From the NCBI GenBank assembly GCA_963761445.1, contig CAVXHV010000005.1, positions 4,774,001 to 4,838,000 on the forward strand: a DNA stretch of 64,000 nt. Direction: 5' to 3'. The notes beneath the pieces are model-generated. The model saw nothing but the letters and a program-made list of their open reading frames with translations, was not told where the DNA came from and did not search any database. Both the position numbers and the translations under genes were made by a program. Within the stretch, counting starts at the first letter, position 1. Each line of letters starts with the position of its first letter. The DNA is from CAVXHV01 sp963761445 (GTDB taxonomy: Bacteria > Planctomycetota > Planctomycetia > Isosphaerales > Isosphaeraceae). Positions 35,757-45,259 of the stretch are shown piece by piece.

Positions 35757-36977
35757 ATGATCAATACTTTGCTGGCTCTGGGTCTGCTGTTGATCGGGCC
35801 GGAATGGTCGCGCGGGGAATCGGCCCCGTCATCAGCCGCAGATCGTATCACGTTGCGGGATGGGTCGGTTGTTCTGGGTGTCGTGAACGCGACGACGCCG
35901 GGTCCGCGCGGCTCGGTGGAGTTTCTCGTCCGCCGTGATTGGGCCGAGAAGGCGATCAAGTCACGCGCGCAGCAGTGGGACCGGTCGACGGCCGCGAGCG
36001 TGCGGCAGGCAGTGGATCAGAGGCGGAAAAGGCTCCAGTCATGGCGGCTCGATCGAGCAGCGCATGCGGAGGCCAACGATCGCATCCTGAAGTGGATCGA
36101 TGGAGAGATCGGGCGAATTTCCGGCGGGGCACCGCCGAAGTCGGTTCTGATGGCTGTGCGGCTGTCGCGTAGCGAGGTGCGGGGATTGGAACGGCACCCA
36201 GCCGGAACCGAGAGGATGCTCCGGCTCGCCTGGTTGTGCAAGCTGCCCGACCCCGAAACAATGCCGCTGGACGAGCTGAGAGACGCCCTCGAGGGTCGGG
36301 GCTATGCACTGGACGCGGAAGGCCGGTCGCAGCCGGTGGCGCTCGATGCGCTCTTGCCGCCGGCGCCGGAGCCCGAGCCGGTGTGGCTGGCCCGGCGCAC
36401 GGCCAGCGAGCTCGCGGTTGATCCGGACCTGCGATTCCTTCGATTTCAGGACACGGTGCTGCCGGATTCAGGCACGGGAGGGATTCCGGGCGGTGTGGGT
36501 CTTTCGAATGTGATGTCCGACCTCAAGCGATTACTCGATCCCGATCAAGCTGAGCAGGCCGATCCTTTCCTCGAGAAGCTCAAGGCCATCGCGGCCAAAG
36601 GTAGGGCCGGCGCGGTCGTCACCAAGCTTCAGATCGCGCCGGACATGAGCAACGTGACGGTCGAATCAACCCTCTGGGTTCGAGCAGGCGAGCGATGGTT
36701 TGCGTTCGGATCGCGTGCCGCCACGGTCCGGCCCGAAGACCTGGGAGCCGAGGCTGGAAAGGGCCTTGAGGCCGATCCGCAGATTCAGGGTGCGTTCAAG
36801 GTCGTCGAGAGCTTGGGGCTCGGGGCGATTCCCGCCGAGCTCAAAACCCGCAGCCTGCGCATCGGTGCGGCGACCGAACGCGCGCTGGGGATGGCCAGGT
36901 CTGCGTTCAACGACGATCTGCAAGCACTGGCGCTGCCGGTCCTCGAGCCCGGCAAAGACGCGGTTGCCCCGAAGTGA
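35757..36977 (+). CDS. secreted hypothetical protein
   Basis: 406 aa from the ATG at 35757; the frame extends to 35631 but that part contains repeat C. The signal peptide is MINTLLALGLLLIGPEWSRG. ADRITLRDGSVVLGVVNATT is a short SH3-like block common in planctomycete secreted proteins. A charged helical middle follows (residues 60-150), then a C-terminal domain with VTKLQIAPDMSNVTVESTLW and VRAGERWFAFGSRAATVRPE. No catalytic motif is recognised. It is convergent with the glycosyltransferase pair (3-bp gap). Confidence 0.65.
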   Translation: MINTLLALGLLLIGPEWSRGESAPSSAADRITLRDGSVVLGVVNATTPGPRGSVEFLVRRDWAEKAIKSRAQQWDRSTAASVRQAVDQRRKRLQSWRLDRAAHAEANDRILKWIDGEIGRISGGAPPKSVLMAVRLSRSEVRGLERHPAGTERMLRLAWLCKLPDPETMPLDELRDALEGRGYALDAEGRSQPVALDALLPPAPEPEPVWLARRTASELAVDPDLRFLRFQDTVLPDSGTGGIPGGVGLSNVMSDLKRLLDPDQAEQADPFLEKLKAIAAKGRAGAVVTKLQIAPDMSNVTVESTLWVRAGERWFAFGSRAATVRPEDLGAEAGKGLEADPQIQGAFKVVESLGLGAIPAELKTRSLRIGAATERALGMARSAFNDDLQALALPVLEPGKDAVAPK

Positions 36978-36980
36978 CAT

Positions 36981-38450
36981 TCAGCGAATGCCGAGGTAGA
37001 CACTCAAGCCGGGATAATGGCGGTGCTCGCGGAATCGGATGGGACCGATTGGATTCGGTGCGACCGGCTGGCTCAACCGTCGCGAGCCCGCTGCATAGTA
37101 AACGACATAAGCATTCTTCAAGATGCCAGGTTCGGCCTGAGCTTCGCGGAATCCGATGACGTTGCAACCGGCGGGCGTGTAATAGCGGGCGGTCTCGACC
37201 TCGACGTTCCGCTCGGGCACGTTCGACGCGACGATGACGAGAAGCTGGCCACCGGGACTGCGAGCGCGCTCTGCGGCGAGCTCGAGCGAGAAACCACGCC
37301 AATCCGCCTTGAGCTCAGGGTCGTAAACCACGGGAGGAAGGGCACGCAGCGAAACCAACGCGAGTCCGGCCAAGATGGGATAACGGGCCCACGCGGGTAG
37401 CCTGCTCAATCCCGACGCCACGAGCAAAAGATACGCCGGCGCAACGAAGACTGTGTACCGCGCCGGACCGAAGACTGGATGGAACCGCCAGGAATACAGA
37501 TAGAGCGCAAACGGCGGGAGGATCAGCCAGCAGAGCAGGATCGCCGAGACGTGTGTGGCCTCACGGTTCGAGCCGGTGGAATCACGCGCTCGGCCAATGA
37601 TTCCCAGCGCGATCAACGAGGTGAGCCCGAGCAAGAGCAGCGCATTCCCGCCGATGAAGGAGATCGGCGTTCCGAGCAGGAACCGAAGAGGCAGGTGCTC
37701 GCTCAAAAACTCGGGTGGGTGATCGAAGTAGTTACCGATCCAGGGAAGGATCAGCATCGCCGCCGCGAGGTGGACCGCCAGCCAGCGTCCGAGGGCACGC
37801 AGGCTCGCCCCGGCATCGAGCAGCCCGGCGATAGCGATTGCAGAGAGCATCAAGAGACCAAGTGGGTGCGAATAGACCAAGGCGGCCAGACAGGCAACGT
37901 ACGCCATCGCCTTGCTCACGGTGAATGACTGACGCAAGGCCAGCAGCAAGCTCCAGCAGAGACAGGTCACGAGCACAAGCCATGCGTACATGCGAGCTTC
38001 ACGAGAATAGACGATCAGGAGTGGGCTCAAGGCGGCGAGCCAGGCGGCCCAGAGGCCAGTCGCCGGGTCGAAGGCGGCGCGGCCGATCTGGTAGACGAGC
38101 AAAACGGTGGCGATTCCGCAGAGGACGGAGAATGAGCGAGCGGCAAATTCCGACGTGCCGAACGGCTGGAGCCAGATCTGGAGCAGAAGCGGATGCAAAG
38201 GCGCACGCGTCGCATCGATTTCAAACAGACGGTTGACAAGCTCGCGTGCGCTGCCGGAGCGGGCCAGCCGCATCGTCACGACTTCGTCGTACCAGAAGCT
38301 GAGCCTGCCAAGCTCAAAGAAACGTAGGCCGGCCGCGACGAGTGCGATCGCCGCACAGACGCAAGCATCGAGCGCCGGGATCCGCGCGGCGTTCGCCTGC
38401 GGGTGTGGGACTTTTGCCGCCAGAGGCTCTGGGGACGGCGGATTGGTCAT
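36981..38450 (-). CDS. GT39-like integral membrane glycosyltransferase
   Basis: 489 aa, many membrane segments. Near the N-terminus RLSFWYDEVVTMRLARSG carries the acidic residues of the first extracytoplasmic loop (DE) typical of PMT/ArnT-like GT-C enzymes. LHPLLLQIWLQPFGTSEFAA, RSFSVLCGIATVLLVYQIGR and LSPLLIVYSREARMYAWLVL also match that fold. It should transfer a sugar from a polyprenyl-phosphate donor on the periplasmic side. The acceptor is unknown. Its start overlaps the end of the upstream gene by 4 bp (ATGA). Confidence 0.85.
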   Translation of the reverse strand: MTNPPSPEPLAAKVPHPQANAARIPALDACVCAAIALVAAGLRFFELGRLSFWYDEVVTMRLARSGSARELVNRLFEIDATRAPLHPLLLQIWLQPFGTSEFAARSFSVLCGIATVLLVYQIGRAAFDPATGLWAAWLAALSPLLIVYSREARMYAWLVLVTCLCWSLLLALRQSFTVSKAMAYVACLAALVYSHPLGLLMLSAIAIAGLLDAGASLRALGRWLAVHLAAAMLILPWIGNYFDHPPEFLSEHLPLRFLLGTPISFIGGNALLLLGLTSLIALGIIGRARDSTGSNREATHVSAILLCWLILPPFALYLYSWRFHPVFGPARYTVFVAPAYLLLVASGLSRLPAWARYPILAGLALVSLRALPPVVYDPELKADWRGFSLELAAERARSPGGQLLVIVASNVPERNVEVETARYYTPAGCNVIGFREAQAEPGILKNAYVVYYAAGSRRLSQPVAPNPIGPIRFREHRHYPGLSVYLGIR

Positions 38451-39838
38451 GGTGGAGGCGGATCGCCGTGGCTGTCCGCCGGCGAAGGCTCTGCGCCCTT
38501 GAGCTGATTGGCTTTCGCACGTTGCAGCATCTGGTCTCTCTGAGCAATCTTCTGGAGCCCTTCCAGATAGTCGAGAACGTCGGGATGAAGGTCGCCGTGG
38601 CTATCGTATCCCGAATGGTGTCTTTTCTGGATCAAGCGGTACCAGCAGACGTCGAGCACCGGCTGAGCCAGCAGGAACGCGCCCAGCGCGAAGGTGAGTC
38701 GTGCTCCGCCGGGCCGCGCAAGCGCGGCGGCGCCTTCGGCGACGAGCAAGTGAACCGACGGAACGAGGAACAGCAAGAGACGGCCGTGGAACGGGTATCG
38801 ATGCAGCATGGAAGCCAGGAGCGCCACGAGAATGGGCGAAACCAGGAGAATCAAGCCGCCCTTCCACCTTCGCCCTAACGACCAGGCGCCAAGCAGAAAT
38901 AAGCCCAAGCTGATGAAGACCGAGGGTAGGACCCCGAGCGGAGTGAGGACGCCTGACGGTGAATTGAGCAGGTTGATCGACTGCAAGAACATCTGCTGGA
39001 GCTGGGCGAGAGAGCGAGGTGGAAACGGCAAAAAGGCGAATGCCCACCAACGCTCGAGGGCCCAGCCGTCGGAAATGAGCTCGATTGAAATTCGATAGCA
39101 GACGGCGAAGCTCAAAGCCCAGAAGAGGCTCATTGCGAAAAAAGCGAGCGCCCTGCCGAAGTCCTTGAGCGCTGCAGCCCTCAAGATCAGAAACGTTCCG
39201 ACGCCTGAGAGCACGAGTGCGAGGGGATGCGAGAACCAGACGCCGATCGCTCCGAATATCGTGAGCAACACGAGTTCTCGCCGCGAAGTGGCGATCGCAC
39301 TCTGGCGCGTTGCCGGGGGGCCGGCCGCCAAGAGCAGTACCGAGAGGGTGAGCATCACGTCGCTGCTGTACTGCTTGATCTCGACCGAGTAATACAGCAT
39401 CCAATCGGTCAGTGCGAAGAGCCCGACGGCGATCGGAACGGCCGCGGCGGTGAGGTAACGGCGCGCGACCGATCTCATGAGGAACATCGAAGCAATGGAG
39501 CAGAAGAACGGAAGGAGCCTGGCGGCGGGCGGGAACGGCAGGGGGAGCAGGATCAACAGTCGCTCGAGGGCGATGAAACCTGGAGGCGCGAGCTGGCCGT
39601 CGGAGAGGGGCGTTCGAAAGTCATAAAACGCGATCCCGACGAGGTTCCTCTGCAGGAGCTCTTCGTCCAAGTAAAGAGGGCGGTTGTCGGCGTACTCGAT
39701 CACGCGAAGAAATACACCAGCCGCGAGCAAGATCCAGGTCCAGGTGTCGCTGGGGGAATGGCCGCGCGGGGGCAGTCGATCGCCTCCGAGACCGGCGTCG
39801 TCTCGTCTTACGCGCGTGCGAGTCCCGAACATCGCCAT
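38447..39838 (-). CDS. GT39-like integral membrane glycosyltransferase
   Basis: 463 aa with about ten hydrophobic segments. RPLYLDEELLQRNLVG carries the DE pair of the first loop. GFIALERLLILLPLPFPPAA, RLLPFFCSIASMFLMRSVAR and YYSVEIKQYSSDVMLTLSVL follow the GT-C pattern. The C-terminal tail (GYDSHGDLHPDVLDYLEGLQ on) is soluble. It is the first gene of a translationally coupled pair with the other glycosyltransferase, suggesting a joint role in envelope glycan or glycoprotein assembly. Confidence 0.8.
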   Translation of the reverse strand: MAMFGTRTRVRRDDAGLGGDRLPPRGHSPSDTWTWILLAAGVFLRVIEYADNRPLYLDEELLQRNLVGIAFYDFRTPLSDGQLAPPGFIALERLLILLPLPFPPAARLLPFFCSIASMFLMRSVARRYLTAAAVPIAVGLFALTDWMLYYSVEIKQYSSDVMLTLSVLLLAAGPPATRQSAIATSRRELVLLTIFGAIGVWFSHPLALVLSGVGTFLILRAAALKDFGRALAFFAMSLFWALSFAVCYRISIELISDGWALERWWAFAFLPFPPRSLAQLQQMFLQSINLLNSPSGVLTPLGVLPSVFISLGLFLLGAWSLGRRWKGGLILLVSPILVALLASMLHRYPFHGRLLLFLVPSVHLLVAEGAAALARPGGARLTFALGAFLLAQPVLDVCWYRLIQKRHHSGYDSHGDLHPDVLDYLEGLQKIAQRDQMLQRAKANQLKGAEPSPADSHGDPPPP

Positions 39839-40100
39839 ACCTCATCACGTCGTCCCGGCCGGCCGATCGGCGGCTTGCCCCGTAAACAAGATACTCGAAC
39901 CGGACGGGCGCATACAAAGCACCTCTTTGCGGAACCGCGATGACCCGATTCCGATAATTCGCTACACTGGTGCGCCGATTGCGTTTCTGCCTGATGAGCG
40001 GGGACCTGGTAACGCTTCGGCTCATTCGAGCGGGCAATAGAGTCCCGGTTTTTGCTATCAAGGCGCAAACTAATCGGGCCGTGGGTGAATACGACGAAGT

Positions 40101-40107
40101 GAAAGGG
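40101..40107 (+). promoter_or_regulatory. ribosome-binding site of fabI
   Basis: AAAGGGA 8 bp before the ATG at 40116. The 277-bp spacer upstream (39839-40115) has no gene and must hold the fabI promoter. Confidence 0.5.
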
Positions 40108-40115
40108 ATTGCGTT

Positions 40116-40943
40116 ATGGGACTTTTCGCGGGCAAAAAGGGAATGGTCCTGGGCGTTGCGAACGATTTCAGCATCGCCTGGGCCATCACGCAGAAGCTCC
40201 TTGCCGAGGGCGCAGAAGTCGGCTTCACCCACCTGCCCGGCGACAAGATGGAGCGCCGGGTTCGCAAGCTGGCCGACCCGATCGGCGCCAAGGTGATCAC
40301 GCCTTGCGACGTACAGAATGACGAAGACGTCGCCCGGGTCTTCGACCTGGCCAAGGAAACCTACGGCAGCCTCGATTTTGTGCTGCACTCGATCGCGTTT
40401 GCACCGATCGAAGACTTGAAAGTTCCGTTCGTCCAATCGAGCCGGCAAGGCTTCAAGACGGCGATGGACATCAGCGTGTACTCGCTGGCGATCGTGGCCA
40501 GGCACGCGGCACGGGTGCTCTCGGAAGGAGGATCGATCCTCACGCTCACGTATCTTGGTGGTGAGAAAGTTATACCCGGGTACAACCTGATGGGCGTCTG
40601 CAAGGCCGCACTCGATGCGGCCGTCAAGTACCTGGCTTATGATCTGGGTCCCAAGAAGATCCGTGTGAATGCGGTCTCGGCCGGGCCGGTGAAAACACTG
40701 GCAGCCTCGGCGGTCGGGGATTTCGAGGATCTGGCCGGGCTGTACGTCGCCGTCGCTCCCCTGGCGCGTAACATCACGCGTGAGGAAGTTGGCTCGGCCG
40801 GAATGTTTCTGCTTTCCGACCTGGCCAGCGGAATCACCGGCGAGATCATGCACGTCGACTGTGGCTACAGCATCATGGGCTCGCCCGGCCGTGCGATCGA
40901 GGCCGCCAAGCAGGCGATGAAAGACCTCGCGAGCAAGACTTGA
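40116..40943 (+). CDS. fabI: enoyl-[acyl-carrier-protein] reductase (NADH)
   Basis: 275 aa. MVLGVANDFSIAWAITQKLL is the FabI form of the SDR dinucleotide site. LDFVLHSIAFAP holds the SIAF segment. ILTLTYLGGEKVIPGYNLMG followed by VCKAAL gives the catalytic YNLMGVCK (Y-x6-K). FabI carries out the last reduction of each fatty-acid elongation round in the cytosol. It is followed 12 bp later by the Nudix gene in the same direction. Confidence 0.97.
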   Translation: MGLFAGKKGMVLGVANDFSIAWAITQKLLAEGAEVGFTHLPGDKMERRVRKLADPIGAKVITPCDVQNDEDVARVFDLAKETYGSLDFVLHSIAFAPIEDLKVPFVQSSRQGFKTAMDISVYSLAIVARHAARVLSEGGSILTLTYLGGEKVIPGYNLMGVCKAALDAAVKYLAYDLGPKKIRVNAVSAGPVKTLAASAVGDFEDLAGLYVAVAPLARNITREEVGSAGMFLLSDLASGITGEIMHVDCGYSIMGSPGRAIEAAKQAMKDLASKT

Positions 40944-40955
40944 GGCGTTTTCCCT

Positions 40956-41387
40956 GTGCGGCCGTCTCATCTTCGTCCGTGTCCTCCGGAAGAGCCGATC
41001 GCGGTGGGGATCGGCCTGATCTGCCGTGATGGCTGTTTTCTGGTGCGGCAGCGCCCGGCAGAGACGGTCTATGCCGGCTACTGGGAGTTTCCGGGCGGGA
41101 AGTGCGAGCCCGGCGAGCTTCCCCTCGAAGCCGTTGAGCGAGAATGTTTTGAGGAGACGGGCTTACACGTCGTAGTGGGGAGGCTCAGGCGCAAGACGCT
41201 GCACCACTATCCTCACGGCTTGGTGGAGCTTCATTTTCATGACTGCACGCCGGCAGATTCGAGCGCCGAGCCGGCCGCCCACACCGGCTTCCGCTGGGTG
41301 AGACCCGGAGACCTGGCCGCGTTGCAGTTTCCCGAGGCGAATGAAGCTGTCGTCGAGGAACTGATGCGGGAAGCGGAGGGAGCTTGA
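40956..41387 (+). CDS. Nudix hydrolase (MutT-like)
   Basis: 143 aa with a GTG start at 40956. IAVGIGLICRDGCFLVRQRP leads to the Nudix box at about residues 49-71: GKCEPGELPLEAVERECFEE then TGL, matching Gx5Ex7REUxEExGU. WEFPGGK precedes it as in 8-oxo-dGTP hydrolases. Likely removes oxidised nucleotides, but the substrate is not fixed by sequence. It ends next to the convergent clpP. Confidence 0.88.
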   Translation: MRPSHLRPCPPEEPIAVGIGLICRDGCFLVRQRPAETVYAGYWEFPGGKCEPGELPLEAVERECFEETGLHVVVGRLRRKTLHHYPHGLVELHFHDCTPADSSAEPAAHTGFRWVRPGDLAALQFPEANEAVVEELMREAEGA

Positions 41388-42017
41388 TTAATCTCGGCTC
41401 GATGAAGGCACGGGGTTCGGGTTCAGGGGGATCGACGGCTCGCGGTCGACGACCTGATCGATCAGGCCGTATTCCCGGGCTTCCTCCGGCGACATGAAGC
41501 GGTCGCGATCGGTGTCGTCCTGCAGGCGCTCAAGGGTTTGGCCGGAGTGCTTCTGATAGATCTGGTTAAGCTGCTTCTTCATCCGGATAAATTCCTCGGC
41601 ATGAATCAAGATGTCGGTCGCGGTTCCTTCCATGCCGGCCAGCGGCTGGTGGATCATGATGCGGCTGTGGGGCAGGGCGTTGCGTTTGCCTCTGGCGCCG
41701 GCGGCGAGCAGCAGGGAGCCCATGCTGGCGCACTGGCCGATGCAATAGGTGGCGACGTCGCACGGGACCCATTGCATCGTGTCGTAGATGGCCAGGCCTG
41801 CAGTCACGCTGCCGCCCGGGCTGTTGACGTAGAGGTGGATGTCGGCCTTGGCGTCCTGATGGGCCAGGACAAGCATCTGCGCGACGACGAGGTTGGCGAC
41901 GGTGTCGTCGATCGTCGAGCCCAGAATGATAATTCGATCTTGAAGCAGGCGGGAGTAGATATCCATCGCCCGCTCTTCACGACCGCTGCGTTCGATCACG
42001 ATGGGGACCAGTGGCAT
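41388..42017 (-). CDS. clpP: ATP-dependent Clp protease proteolytic subunit
   Basis: 209 aa. The catalytic triad is visible: Ser in IGQCASMGSLLLAAG, His in LPHSRIMIHQPLAGMEG, Asp in QDDTDRDRFMSPEEAREYGL. LLQDRIIILGSTIDD at the N-terminus lines the pore. YVNSPGGSVTAGLAIYDTMQ is the family block. It is one of two tandem clpP genes, 24 bp downstream of the other, and the third gene of a tig-clpP-clpP cluster. Confidence 0.95.
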   Translation of the reverse strand: MPLVPIVIERSGREERAMDIYSRLLQDRIIILGSTIDDTVANLVVAQMLVLAHQDAKADIHLYVNSPGGSVTAGLAIYDTMQWVPCDVATYCIGQCASMGSLLLAAGARGKRNALPHSRIMIHQPLAGMEGTATDILIHAEEFIRMKKQLNQIYQKHSGQTLERLQDDTDRDRFMSPEEAREYGLIDQVVDREPSIPLNPNPVPSSSRD

Positions 42018-42041
42018 GATTCTCTAACCTTCTCGAAGAGA

Positions 42042-42680
42042 TCAAGAAGCGGGGGAAGCAGGCGCGCCTTTTTCCAGGCCGGCGATGCGCCCTACGACCT
42101 CATCGACCAAGCCGTATTCCTTGGCCTGAGCGGCGGTCAGATAACGATCGCGTTCGGTGTCCCGGGAGACGCGCTCGATGGGCTGGCCTGTGTGTCTCGC
42201 CAGGATTTCGTTGATCACCTGTTTGCTTCTGACGATCTCCTCAGCCTGGATCTCGATGTCGGAGACCTGCCCGCCGACCTGGCCGTATGGCTGATGGATC
42301 ATGATCTTCGCATGTGGGAGAGCGTAGCGGCGGCCCTTGGACCCGCCGGCCAGCAGGACGGCGGCGCCCGAGGCAGCCAATCCGATGCAGTAGGTTGCGA
42401 TCGGGCACTCGATGAACTGCATTGTGTCGTAGATCGCCAGGGTGCTCGAAACGCTTCCGCCGGGGCTATTGATGTAGAAGCTGATCCCCTGAGTTCGATT
42501 CTCGTACTGAAGGAACAGGAACTTCATGACCGCCAGGTTGGCGACTGCGTCGTTGATTACACCTTCGAGAAAGACGATGCGGTTCTCGAGGAGCATGTCC
42601 CCCAAGGTCATCTGACGCTGCCGGGTGTAGTCGCGGTAGCGCTGTAGAAATGGGTCGGCCAGGGGTGGTTCAGGGGCCAT
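42042..42680 (-). CDS. clpP: second Clp protease proteolytic subunit
   Basis: 212 aa from the ATG at 42680. MLLENRIVFLEGVINDAVAN, YINSPGGSVSSTLAIYDTMQ, and triad positions Ser in CIGLAASGAAVLLAGG, His in LPHAKIMIHQPYGQVGG, Asp in SRDTERDRYLTAAQAKEYGL. The usual SMGA after the active Ser reads SGAA here, so the oxyanion-side residue Met is replaced by Gly. A paired ClpP1/ClpP2 hetero-complex is plausible. It starts 17 bp after tig. Confidence 0.93.
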   Translation of the reverse strand: MAPEPPLADPFLQRYRDYTRQRQMTLGDMLLENRIVFLEGVINDAVANLAVMKFLFLQYENRTQGISFYINSPGGSVSSTLAIYDTMQFIECPIATYCIGLAASGAAVLLAGGSKGRRYALPHAKIMIHQPYGQVGGQVSDIEIQAEEIVRSKQVINEILARHTGQPIERVSRDTERDRYLTAAQAKEYGLVDEVVGRIAGLEKGAPASPAS

Positions 42681-42697
42681 GGAACGTTCCTTGAAAA

Positions 42698-44168
42698 TCA
42701 AGTATCGCTGCCAGTTTCCGCGGGCGCGGCCGGCGTCTTGAGGACAAAATCGATGGTATCGACGTCCTCTTCCGGCTCGATCATCGTCTGGATGTCTTCG
42801 ACTACCGTATCCTCGAGTATGCGATCGATGACTTTGCGCTCGAGTATCTGCGTCATGAGAGAGTCGGGCCCACCTTCCTTTTCGACTCGAGCCGCGCACC
42901 CGTCGGACGCTTTCATCCGTGCGCGCGGCGATCGCTTCGATTTCGAGAGCGGCGTCTTGCTCGGTCACTTCGATCTTCTCGACATCGGCGATGCGGCTGA
43001 GCAGTAACAGCTCCTTGAGCGAGCGGAGGGTCGTCTCGTGCGCGTTGGCTCGAATCTGGGCTTCGTTAGCTCTGATCTCTTTGTCGGACTTGCCTTCGCG
43101 CCTGAATTGCCCGACCAACCGCTGTATTGTGGCCTTCTCTTCGCGCGCCACCAGATCGGTGGGCAAGTCAAACGGTGTCTGCCTGAGCAGTTGGTCGACG
43201 ATCTGGCGGTGCATGGCCTGTCGTTGCTCTGAGTGGATCTTGCGCTTGAGCATCTCGGCAATGGCTCCGCGCAATTCGTCGAGATTTTCGAAGCCCATCG
43301 AATCAAAGAATTCGTCGTCCAATTCGGGAAGGCGCAGCCGTTTCAAGTCGTTTATCAATACCTTGACGCTGATCGTGGCCCCCCGCAGTTCTGGGTCTTC
43401 GACGGCAGACCCGAGCGTTGCTTGGACCTCCCGAGTCTGCCCGCGCACGGCCCCCGCGAGCGCGTCTCCGGCGCCCATGATCGTGCCATTTTGAAAGCGA
43501 AGCTCGGACTGAAGGCGGAACTCGGCTTCTTTCAACTCATCGAGCACCTGGCCGCTCTTGCCTGAGAAGGTCAAATCGGCGGTGATGTAATCGCCAATCT
43601 CCGCGTTGCCTTCGAGCTTGGGAACGATCGTTCCTCGGCCTTCCAGGAATCGATTCAATTGCTCATCAATATCTTTATCGGTGAGTTCTGCGACCGGCCG
43701 CTTGACCTTGAGCCCCTTGTAGGCGGGCATGTTGAATTGCGGGCGCACCTCGATGTCCATCTCGAAGCTCATCGGCCCGGTTTCGGGGATTTCGATCGCG
43801 TCGATGTCAAGCCGGGGCTGAACGATCGGTTCGAGCTTGTATTCCTTATCGATCTGGTCGAGCGACGACATGAGCAGGCTGGACTTGACCTGCTGCGAGA
43901 CCTGCTTGCGAAAGCGCTTGATGATAAGCTGCCGCGGGGCGTGGCCCGGCCGAAATCCAGGAACGGCCGCATCCTTCCGCAACGACTCGAGCGATTCTTC
44001 GTACTGGAGGTCGATCTCCGATCTGGGGATCGAGATCTTCAAGTGTTTCTTGCAGGGGCCGGCGTCCGTGATCGAAACTTCCAGCTCAAGCTTGCGCTTG
44101 GCTTCAACCCCATCGGGTGCCTCGGCCACAGCGGTCGACTGTTCGGGTTCGCTCTCACCAGTGCTCAT
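42698..44168 (-). CDS. tig: trigger factor chaperone, one frameshift near the C-terminus
   Basis: 489 aa if one base is removed; ATG at 44168 (MSTGESEPEQSTAVAEAPDG). The ribosome-binding domain has PGFRPGHAPRQLIIKRF (GFRxGxxP motif). The PPIase-like region follows (IGDYITADLTFSGKSGQVLD). The C-terminal helical domain has LPELDDEFFDSMGFENLDEL. After ARTDESVRRVR the frame jumps: an extra G near 42896 diverts it, and the true end reads ARVEKEGGPDSLMTQILERK to TPAAPAETGSDT. Without correction it would seem fused to clpP. In tig a real lesion is less likely than an assembly error. Confidence 0.9.
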
Positions 44169-44273
44169 CGCTCGAATTTCCTCATTTCGCGTCCGGCCGG
44201 AATGGCTTGGTCCCCCATCACGCACAAGACGCGCTCGAGCGAAAGCCGCCGACCCAGGATGGTATCGATCAAG

Positions 44274-44345
44274 AGCGGGAGAAGGGATTTGAACCCTCGA
44301 CAGCCACGTTGGCAACGTGGTGCTCTACCCCTGAGCTACTCCCGC
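44274..44345 (-). tRNA. tRNA-Gly (GCC)
   Basis: Cloverleaf on the minus strand: acceptor GCGGGAG/CTCCCGC, D-arm GCTC...GAGC, anticodon stem CCACG/CGTGG with loop TTGCCAA (anticodon GCC), T-arm GAGGG-TTCAAAT-CCCTT with one G-T pair, discriminator T. CCA is not encoded. It lies just upstream of tig. Confidence 0.95.
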
Positions 44346-44605
44346 ATGCACCCGCAATATCAGAAGATGCGCCCGAGATCAACAGAGCCTCTCGCTTTTC
44401 TCAACTCCATCCGAAACCAGAATCAGTATAGGGCGGCCACCCGGGAATTCAAGCCACGAGTCGCAAAACGGGCGTTCACCGCTTCGCGGCTTCGACGCTT
44501 TCTAATTGCGTCCGGGCGCGCCATCGGATAGCTTTACATACGATGGCTTTCCATCAGTCCACTCATCTCGCCTGCAACGTCGCAAAAACCAACGGGCCAT
44601 CTTCG

Positions 44606-45259
44606 ATGAACTATGTACTCCAGGTCGTGCGGGGCCGAAGCGCAACTACCACACTCAAGCTGACTGACAATGTGACCAGCCTCGGACGTCATGACGACTG
44701 CGTCATCCGCATAAAGTCGGCCCAGGTCAGCCGGCGGCATTGCGAGCTTTACGAGGTGGGCGGCCAGCTCATGCTCCGTGATCTGGGTAGCTCCAATGGG
44801 ACATACGTCAACGGCAAACGCGTCACGGGCGAACAATCGTTGAAACACGGGGACGAACTCACAGTCGGGGCGGTGACGCTACGAGTCGCCAAAATCGGCA
44901 AACCGGTGTCTCCGCTTCCGGCCAGCCCTGAGTCCAAACCCAAGGCGGGCGATACTGCGGTGGTCGAGGCGATCGTTGACGATTCCGCTGATGCGGATGC
45001 TGCCGCGGACGCGGACGACGAAGAATTCGAAATGGAGTTTGACGACGGTGAGCCCGTACCTGAGATCGAGGGTATTCCTCTGGCCGATGACCTGCCGACG
45101 GAACCGACTCGCCCACTGGCCGCATCCAAGAGCACGTCGTCGAGCGACCCGACAGTTACCCTGGAGGGCGCCAAGAAGTCCGTCAAATCCACCAAAGGCG
45201 GAGAAGACGACGCAGTCGCTGACTTCCTCCTCGAGCTCGACTTGGATGATGATGAGTGA
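44606..45259 (+). CDS. FHA-domain protein
   Basis: 217 aa from the ATG at 44606; an earlier in-frame start at 44543 is possible. Residues 2-85 are a forkhead-associated domain: TSLGRHDDCVIRIKSAQVSR then RHCELYEVGG, with the phosphothreonine-binding GR, SRxH and GSSNGTYVNGKRV blocks. The rest is acidic (DADAAADADDEEFEMEFDDG) with no other fold. FHA domains bind phosphothreonine, so a link to the Ser/Thr kinases of this genome is a reasonable inference. Confidence 0.92.
   Translation: MNYVLQVVRGRSATTTLKLTDNVTSLGRHDDCVIRIKSAQVSRRHCELYEVGGQLMLRDLGSSNGTYVNGKRVTGEQSLKHGDELTVGAVTLRVAKIGKPVSPLPASPESKPKAGDTAVVEAIVDDSADADAAADADDEEFEMEFDDGEPVPEIEGIPLADDLPTEPTRPLAASKSTSSSDPTVTLEGAKKSVKSTKGGEDDAVADFLLELDLDDDE

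Noticed and set aside
42042..44315. A single 757-codon trigger factor-ClpP fusion
   Set aside because: The join appears only through a one-base shift near 42896. The correct tig end lies in the other frame and clpP has its own start.
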